Source: an uncultured Alphaproteobacteria bacterium (GTDB taxonomy: Bacteria; Pseudomonadota; Alphaproteobacteria; Caulobacterales; Parvularculaceae). Taken from it: a stretch of 10,530 nucleotides of DNA. Where the stretch lies: the NCBI GenBank assembly GCA_938003575.1, contig CALKYG010000289.1:1-10530 (forward strand), written 5' to 3'. Both the position numbers and the translations under genes were made by a program. How positions within the stretch are numbered: the first letter of the stretch is position 1; each line of letters starts with the position of its first letter. The notes below the pieces were generated by a model. That model was not told where the DNA came from and made no database searches. It was given only the letters and a program-made list of their open reading frames with translations. Shown here piece by piece: positions 6,612 to 10,530 of this stretch.

Positions 6612-7280
6612 ATGATCACGGTGCATCATCTCGAAAATTCGCGGTCGCAGCGCGTGCTGTGGCTGCTCGAAGAGCTCGGCGTTCCCTATGAGGTCAAGCG
6701 CTATGAGCGGGACAAGAAAACCAATCTGGCGCCGAAGCAACTCCTGAAAGTGCATCCGCTCGGCAAGTCGCCCGTAATTGAAGACAACGGGTCCGTCATC
6801 GCGGAGACAGGCGCCATCATCGAGCACATAATCGAGAATCACGGCGGCGGGCGCCTTTCGCCTGCGAAGGGAACCGAAGATTACCGGCGCTACAAATACT
6901 GGATCCATGCGGCGGAAGGCTCCTACATGCCGCCGCTTGTTCTCGCTCTCATGCTCAATCGCATGGAGACGGCGAAGATGCCCTTCTTCGCCAAGCCGAT
7001 CGCGAAGAAGCTGACGCAGGGCGTAAGGGACAGTTATCTCACGCATACGACCAGGGCTTTGTTCGAATATCTCGACAATGAACTCGGCAAGAATGAGTGG
7101 CTCGCCGGGCGGGAGTTTACGGCGGCGGACATCATCATGAGTTTTCCGGCTGAAGCGTCGCTTCAGCGGATCGAAGAATCGAAAGCTGCCGCAAATCTCA
7201 AGAAGTACGTGGATCGCCTGCATGCGCGCCCCGCCTACAAGCGTGCGCTGGAAAAGGGCGGGCCTTACGCATATGCCTGA
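6612..7280 (+). CDS. Glutathione S-transferase family protein
   Basis: A 222-residue cytosolic GST that would conjugate or reduce substrates with glutathione. The thioredoxin-like N-terminal domain (about 1-80) carries 'SRSQRVLWLLEEL' (10-22; S10 or S12 is the probable catalytic Ser), the cis-Pro motif 'GKSPVIED' (51-58, P54) and the glutathione-binding 'AETGAI' (64-69). The helical C-terminal domain (about 88-215) has the folding motif 'FTAADIIMSFP' (169-179). The overall look is of the Gtt1/Ure2-like bacterial GSTs, but class and substrate are not certain. It starts 12 bp after the OYE gene with AGAAAGG about 7 bases before the ATG, so the two are very likely one operon. A strong terminator follows 10 bp after the stop codon. 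Confidence 0.93.
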   Translation: MITVHHLENSRSQRVLWLLEELGVPYEVKRYERDKKTNLAPKQLLKVHPLGKSPVIEDNGSVIAETGAIIEHIIENHGGGRLSPAKGTEDYRRYKYWIHAAEGSYMPPLVLALMLNRMETAKMPFFAKPIAKKLTQGVRDSYLTHTTRALFEYLDNELGKNEWLAGREFTAADIIMSFPAEASLQRIEESKAAANLKKYVDRLHARPAYKRALEKGGPYAYA

Positions 7281-7290
7281 CCCAGCGCAG

Positions 7291-7320
7291 AAAGGCCGCC
7301 CCTTCGGGGCGGCCTTTTTT
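7291..7320 (+). terminator. Intrinsic terminator after the OYE-GST operon, possibly bidirectional
   Basis: A 9-bp perfect GC stem, GGCCGCCCC (7294-7302) and GGGGCGGCC (7306-7314), closes on a TTC loop and is flanked by AAA on the left and TTTTTT (7315-7320) on the right. On the plus strand this is a textbook rho-independent terminator 10 bp after the GST stop. On the minus strand the same stem follows the TPR lipoprotein gene stop (7341) with only TTT before CTGCG, so it may also stop that gene, less strongly. Confidence 0.92.
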
Positions 7321-7340
7321 CAGATTGCCGGCGCTGGACC

Positions 7341-8357
7341 CTAGTTGCCCTTGAGCAAAGGCGCAGGCGCCTCGACTGACGCGTTGGTCGGCGCCGTCAC
7401 CGCTTCCTTCAGGGCGACCGGAGGCGAGGGTTTATCCTCTTTCGGCTCCTGCTCTTCTCTCAGCTGGGGCGCGGGCTCGGGCTTTGACGGTTCCGCCGTT
7501 GCGGCGACCGGCTTGGCGTCGAAAGACGGGCTTTCGACATTGTCCGCCGCCAGCTCCTGCCAGTACGCCGGCTGATTCATCAGGGAACGGAAATAATCTA
7601 TATTCTGATCCGCGATCTGCGGCGGAAGATCGGAACGCGCCAGCCTTTCGGCTTCGCGCATCTCCCCCTTCATGGCGAGGACGAGCGCGAGGTTCTGGCG
7701 GATCCGCGCGTCGGCGCCGCGGGCCGCGGCGGCGGCGCGGAGAATCGCTTTCGCCTGGCTCAGATCGCCGTCAAGGGCGAATGAGAGGCCTTTGTTGTTC
7801 ATGATCATCGGGCTCTCCGGCGCGAACACGAGCGCCATGTCGTATTTCGTCCGGGCGAGCTTGTGTTCGCCGATCTGATCGAGCGCGACCCCATAGGCGG
7901 AGAATGTGCGCCAGTCTTGCGGCGCGAGCTCAGTCGCCTTTTCAAGATAGCGAACGGCTTCAAATGCGCGGCCCGCCTCGACGAGGGTTTTGCCGGCCTC
8001 AAGATTGGCGCCCGGATGCTCGGGGTTGGCGTTGGCGACGCGCGTCATCACCTTGACCGCTTCGTCGTTGGAGCTGATCTTGCGGAGCGCCGCCGAATAG
8101 GCGATCGCGGCTTCCAAATCCTTCGGATTGCGGTCATAGCGCGAACCCCAATAGGCGGCCGCCGCGACGGGATCCATGTCGCCGCCCTGCGCGCCCGGGT
8201 CGGTGAATACGCCGATTTCCTTTTTGTAATCGACGCTTGTGCCGTCGGCGTGAAGGTTCTTGCCGCTTGAGGCGCAGGCCGACATAAGGACGGCGCAAAG
8301 AGCGACGCTCGCGCATCGCGCGGCGGACGATTGCATCGCAAGGATTCGTACGGCCAT
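7341..8357 (-). CDS. TadD-like tetratricopeptide repeat lipoprotein
   Basis: A 338-residue protein with an N-terminal signal ending in a lipobox-like 'AVLMSAC' (C28 the probable lipidated residue; Met at -3 is slightly unusual). About five tetratricopeptide repeats span residues 80-250, e.g. 'PGANLEAGKTLVEAGRAFEA' (115-134), 'WRTFSAYGVALDQIGEHKLA' (149-168) and 'MIMNNKGLSFALDGDLSQA' (184-202). The stretch 'QNLALVLAMKGEMREAERLA' followed by 'RSDLPP' (221-246) is very like TadD, the pilotin-type lipoprotein that helps assemble the Tad/Flp pilus secretin. The tail (about 280-338) is rich in Pro, Ala and Glu and looks disordered. I chose ATG 8357 because GAGGAA lies 8 bases upstream; a longer in-frame start at 8396 has no support. 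No other tad genes are present, so it may be a stand-alone paralogue. Function is inferred from similarity. Confidence 0.88.
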   Translation of the reverse strand: MAVRILAMQSSAARCASVALCAVLMSACASSGKNLHADGTSVDYKKEIGVFTDPGAQGGDMDPVAAAAYWGSRYDRNPKDLEAAIAYSAALRKISSNDEAVKVMTRVANANPEHPGANLEAGKTLVEAGRAFEAVRYLEKATELAPQDWRTFSAYGVALDQIGEHKLARTKYDMALVFAPESPMIMNNKGLSFALDGDLSQAKAILRAAAAARGADARIRQNLALVLAMKGEMREAERLARSDLPPQIADQNIDYFRSLMNQPAYWQELAADNVESPSFDAKPVAATAEPSKPEPAPQLREEQEPKEDKPSPPVALKEAVTAPTNASVEAPAPLLKGN

Positions 8358-8478
8358 GAAAAGTTCCTCAAAACTTCGGATAATCGGCAGGATCATTGCG
8401 AAATCTCTTCAATAAAGGCTTAACTCTGAGCGCAAAGAACGCGCTAACCCGACGTCGCGCCAATTAACGGAGCGTTTC
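8358..8478. promoter_or_regulatory. Divergent intergenic region between TPR lipoprotein and aminopeptidase genes
   Basis: This 121-bp AT-richer gap must supply start signals for both diverging genes. Ribosome binding sites are clear: GAGGAA for the lipoprotein gene (minus strand, about 8364-8369) and CGGAG 6 bases before ATG 8479 (plus strand). I could not pick out a -35/-10 pair with acceptable spacing on either strand, and saw no strong operator-like inverted repeat. Confidence 0.4.
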
Positions 8479-9834
8479 ATGATTGCGGATCTTTTGATCG
8501 AGTACGACCCGACTCGCGCAGCGCGCGCCGCGAAGGTCTTTCCAGTGCGTGAGAGTTCAGACGATCTGGAGCGCACGCCGCAGGCGCTGCAGGTTCTTGC
8601 GAAGCACAACAATTTTTCAGGAGAGGTCGGCGCCGTTCTGGCGGCCGCGGAGGGGGTGCTCGTCGGCGTCGGCGACGCAAGCGATCCCTTCGCAATCGCG
8701 GCCGCCTCCGAAAAATTGGGCGAAGGCGACTATAGTCTTGCAACGGGGGCTGATGAGAACTCGCTGCTCGCGTGGGCGCTCGGCGGCTATCGTTTCGACC
8801 GGTACAAAAAGGGCAGGAGGCCGTCGGCGCGTCTTATAGCGCCCGAAGGCGTCGATTTGACAGGGGCGAAGCGAATCGCTGGAACCGTCGAACTCGTTCG
8901 GGATCTCGTCAATACGCCGGCCGGCGACATGCTGCCCGATGCGCTTGAAGCTGAGGCCCGCAAGCTGGCGGCGGACTATCGCGGAACGATCTCCGTGATC
9001 GCCGGAGACGATTTGCTGGCCGGCGGGTTCAACATGATTCACGCGGTCGGGCGGGCGTCCTCGACGGCGCCGCGACTGATCGACATCAATTGGGGACGCG
9101 CAGACGCCCCTAAACTGACAATCGTCGGAAAAGGCGTCTGCTTCGATTCAGGCGGTCTCGACATCAAGGGCGCCGACGGCATGTCGCTCATGAAAAAAGA
9201 CATGGGCGGCGCGGCGAATGCGCTCGGACTTGCACGGTTGATCATGGACGCGCGCCTTGATTATCGGCTGCGCGTTCTTATTCCGGCGGTTGAGAACGCG
9301 ATATCCGGGAATGCGTTTCGCCCCGGCGACATTCTGACGAGCCGCATGGGTTTGACAGTCGAGATCGGCAATACCGACGCTGAAGGACGGCTGGTGCTCG
9401 CCGACGCCATGTCCCTCGGCGCCGAAGACCGGCCGCAATGCATGATCACGCTCGCGACATTGACCGGCGCGGCGCGCGTGGCTCTGGGGCCTGAACTGCC
9501 GCCCTTCTATTGCGATGACGAAAAGTTCGTCGATGCGGTGCTCGCGAGCGCGAGGGCGGTGAATGACCCGGTCTGGAGAATGCCGCTCTGGAAGCCTTAC
9601 GCTTCGATGCTGTCGTCGCCGATAGCGGATATCAACAATTCAGCCAGCGGGTCGTTCGCGGGTTCGGTGACGGCGGCGCTGTTCCTGAAGCGCTTTGCGC
9701 CGGATGCGGCCGTCTGGGCGCATTTCGATATTTACGCATGGCGCGCCAAGGCGGCGCCCGGACGGCCCGTCGGCGGCGAGGCGCAGGCGATTCGCGGCCT
9801 GTTTGAATCGCTGAAGGTCACATCGTTCGGATAA
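8479..9834 (+). CDS. Leucyl aminopeptidase, M17 family
   Basis: A 451-residue cytosolic di-metal exopeptidase that releases N-terminal amino acids from peptides. The catalytic domain (about 135-451) is intact. K218 and D223 ('VGKGVCFDSGG'), K230 ('GLDIKG'), D241 ('KKDMGG') and D300, E302, R304 ('NTDAEGRL') keep exactly the spacing of E. coli PepA K270, D275, K282, D293, D352, E354 and R356, so an active zinc or manganese enzyme is expected. The N-terminal domain (1-130) is diverged and slightly shorter than in PepA, as in the alphaproteobacterial PepA/PepB-like branch; I therefore give no symbol. ATG 8479 has CGGAG 6 bases upstream. It is divergent from the TPR lipoprotein gene and followed on the same strand, after 93 bp, by a MarR-like regulator. 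It probably works in peptide turnover. Confidence 0.95.
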   Translation: MIADLLIEYDPTRAARAAKVFPVRESSDDLERTPQALQVLAKHNNFSGEVGAVLAAAEGVLVGVGDASDPFAIAAASEKLGEGDYSLATGADENSLLAWALGGYRFDRYKKGRRPSARLIAPEGVDLTGAKRIAGTVELVRDLVNTPAGDMLPDALEAEARKLAADYRGTISVIAGDDLLAGGFNMIHAVGRASSTAPRLIDINWGRADAPKLTIVGKGVCFDSGGLDIKGADGMSLMKKDMGGAANALGLARLIMDARLDYRLRVLIPAVENAISGNAFRPGDILTSRMGLTVEIGNTDAEGRLVLADAMSLGAEDRPQCMITLATLTGAARVALGPELPPFYCDDEKFVDAVLASARAVNDPVWRMPLWKPYASMLSSPIADINNSASGSFAGSVTAALFLKRFAPDAAVWAHFDIYAWRAKAAPGRPVGGEAQAIRGLFESLKVTSFG

Positions 9835-9883
9835 GGCGCCCTTGCCCAAGCCCATCGAACGGTTGCAGTGTTCTTCGCGAATT

Positions 9884-9898
9884 GGCCGGGGTCCGGCC
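9884..9898 (+). repeat. Small perfect hairpin upstream of the MarR-like gene
   Basis: GGCCGG (9884-9889), a 3-base GGT loop and CCGGCC (9893-9898) form a perfect 6-bp stem in the gap after the aminopeptidase gene, 29 bases before ATG 9928. There is no T-run, so it is not an intrinsic terminator. It might shape the leader RNA or be chance in GC-rich sequence. If the regulator instead began at GTG 9868, the hairpin would lie inside its coding sequence. Confidence 0.35.
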
Positions 9899-9927
9899 TG
9901 CGGGAATGGGGCTGCGACCGAGCGACT

Positions 9928-10284
9928 ATGGCTGCACCGGCGATATTGGCGACATGGAGAGACGTGCTGGCGGACGCCGTGCGAGGCGACGGGCCGGATC
10001 TGTCAATGCGTCAATGGGCGATTCTGCTGACGGTTTATCTCCATCCTGGTCCGCACACCGTGCGCGGCCTTTCGCGCGATCTCAATGTCCCCAAGCCGGC
10101 GATCAGCCGCGCGCTCGACGCGCTTTCAATTTTGGGTTTCGTGCGTCGAATTCGCGACGAAACCGACCGCCGGATTGTGCTCGTCCAGAAAACGGCCGAG
10201 GGTGCGATTTACGTCGATGAATTCGCGCGCATCGTCGAGGACCGCACGCGCGGCCCGGTCGTCGGCGCGGCTCTTTACGGCTGA
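9928..10284 (+). CDS. MarR-like winged helix-turn-helix transcriptional regulator
   Basis: A 118-residue protein dominated by one winged helix-turn-helix domain (about 24-90): 'RQWAILLTVYL' (28-38), 'HTVRGLSRDLNVPKPAISRALDAL' (43-66, turn plus recognition helix) and the wing 'RRIRDETDRRIVLVQKT' (73-89). It lacks the long dimerisation helices of full MarR proteins (about 140-150 residues), so it belongs to a short MarR-like group and its ligand is unknown. ATG 9928 fits the N-terminus ('MAAPAILATWRDVL') I recall for relatives, though its ribosome binding site is weak; GTG 9868 would add 20 residues. It lies 93 bp after the aminopeptidase gene and could be co-transcribed. Its last 10 bp overlap the 3' end of the convergent gene to the right. 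Confidence 0.86.
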   Translation: MAAPAILATWRDVLADAVRGDGPDLSMRQWAILLTVYLHPGPHTVRGLSRDLNVPKPAISRALDALSILGFVRRIRDETDRRIVLVQKTAEGAIYVDEFARIVEDRTRGPVVGAALYG

Positions 10285-10529
10285 CTCCGCTCTCCAAGGC
10301 GCGCAATCACCATTCCGCCGAGCCGGATGTCGCCGTTGCTGATTTCGATGGGTGCTGTGATCGAGCCGCCGGAGGCGACGGCGAGCATGGCCAGTGCTGC
10401 TTCGGCGGCCTCGGCCTCTTTCGAATCGATCAGGTTCGCGGCGCTGAGGACCCGGACAAGCCCGGCGGGCTTTCTGAGTGTTGAAATGAACCGTCCCGCC
10501 GTAATGCCGCCCCCGCCATAATCGAGGGA
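10275..10529 (-). CDS. C-terminal end of a DUF2125-like protein (partial, N-terminus beyond window)
   Basis: An open reading frame enters from the right edge and runs 84 codons to a TAA at 10275-10277. The visible tail includes 'FISTLRKPAGLVRVLSAANL' (14-33), then 'IDSKEAEAAEAALAMLA' (34-50), 'SGGSITAPIEISNGDIRLGG' (53-72) and 'MVIARLGERSQP'. The pattern of an Ala-rich helix, a Gly-Gly turn, then 'apiei.nG.irlGg' resembles the C-terminus of DUF2125 proteins, which are predicted envelope proteins common in Alphaproteobacteria and of unknown function. The identification rests on pattern memory of a short segment, so it is tentative. The coding frame itself is well supported by composition and by its clean convergent ending with the MarR-like gene. 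Confidence 0.6.
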   Translation of the reverse strand, partial: SLDYGGGGITAGRFISTLRKPAGLVRVLSAANLIDSKEAEAAEAALAMLAVASGGSITAPIEISNGDIRLGGMVIARLGERSQP

Positions 10530-10530
10530 G

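Noticed and set aside
6570..7223. Minus-strand open frame of 217 codons opposite the GST gene
   Set aside because: It is fully antisense to a well-supported GST gene, shows no family motif, and has no ribosome binding site; a shadow frame.
8361..8376. AAGTT-CCTCAA-AACTT inverted repeat around the ribosome binding site of the TPR lipoprotein gene
   Set aside because: The stem is only 5 bp and AT-rich, too weak to claim an RNA switch.
1..10530. CRISPR arrays, insertion sequences, phage or toxin-antitoxin genes, tRNA or rRNA
   Set aside because: Reading both strands showed no regularly spaced repeats, no transposase-like frame, no terminal repeats and no tRNA-like fold; nearly all the sequence is explained by housekeeping genes.

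Overview
This window looks like ordinary chromosome of an alphaproteobacterium, most likely of the order Hyphomicrobiales (Rhizobiales). Three things point there: high GC, the run obgE / nadD-rsfS-rlmH-envC-ctpA on one strand (a typical alphaproteobacterial neighbourhood), and the tail of an apparent DUF2125 protein, a family I know mainly from Alphaproteobacteria. I cannot fix the genus from the sequence.

Layout. On the minus strand from 3622 down to 1 lies a co-directional cluster: nadD (NAD synthesis), rsfS (ribosome silencing factor), rlmH (23S rRNA methyltransferase), envC-like (degenerate LytM murein-hydrolase activator with coiled coils) and ctpA (S41 PDZ protease, cut by the left edge). 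rlmH and envC overlap by 4 bp; the gaps rsfS-rlmH and envC-ctpA are 10 and 43 bp. The nadD-rsfS gap is looser (207 bp) and carries two hairpins. Divergent from nadD is a YqaA/DedA-like membrane protein (3778-4335). It ends 6 bp from the 3' end of the convergent GTPase gene obgE (4342-5388, minus). In many relatives proB-proA sit between obgE and nadD; here they are absent and the membrane-protein gene takes their place.

Divergent from obgE is a two-gene plus-strand unit: an Old Yellow Enzyme-family flavin oxidoreductase (5496-6599) and, 12 bp downstream, a glutathione S-transferase (6612-7280). The pair suggests handling of electrophilic, unsaturated carbonyl compounds. It ends at a strong intrinsic terminator (7291-7320) shared with a convergent TPR lipoprotein gene resembling TadD (7341-8357, minus). 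Divergent from that is an M17 leucyl aminopeptidase (8479-9834) whose seven key active-site residues all align with E. coli PepA. It is followed by a small MarR-like winged-helix regulator (9928-10284). The right edge holds the 3' end of a minus-strand gene resembling DUF2125, which overlaps the regulator by 10 bp.

The window is tightly packed with housekeeping and envelope genes. I found no CRISPR array, insertion sequence, prophage, tRNA, rRNA or obvious new system. The points worth checking are start-site ambiguities (rsfS, yqaA-like), a possibly leaderless obgE, the catalytically dead LytM domain, the OYE-GST unit with a palindrome over its ribosome binding site, and the altered obgE-nadD synteny.
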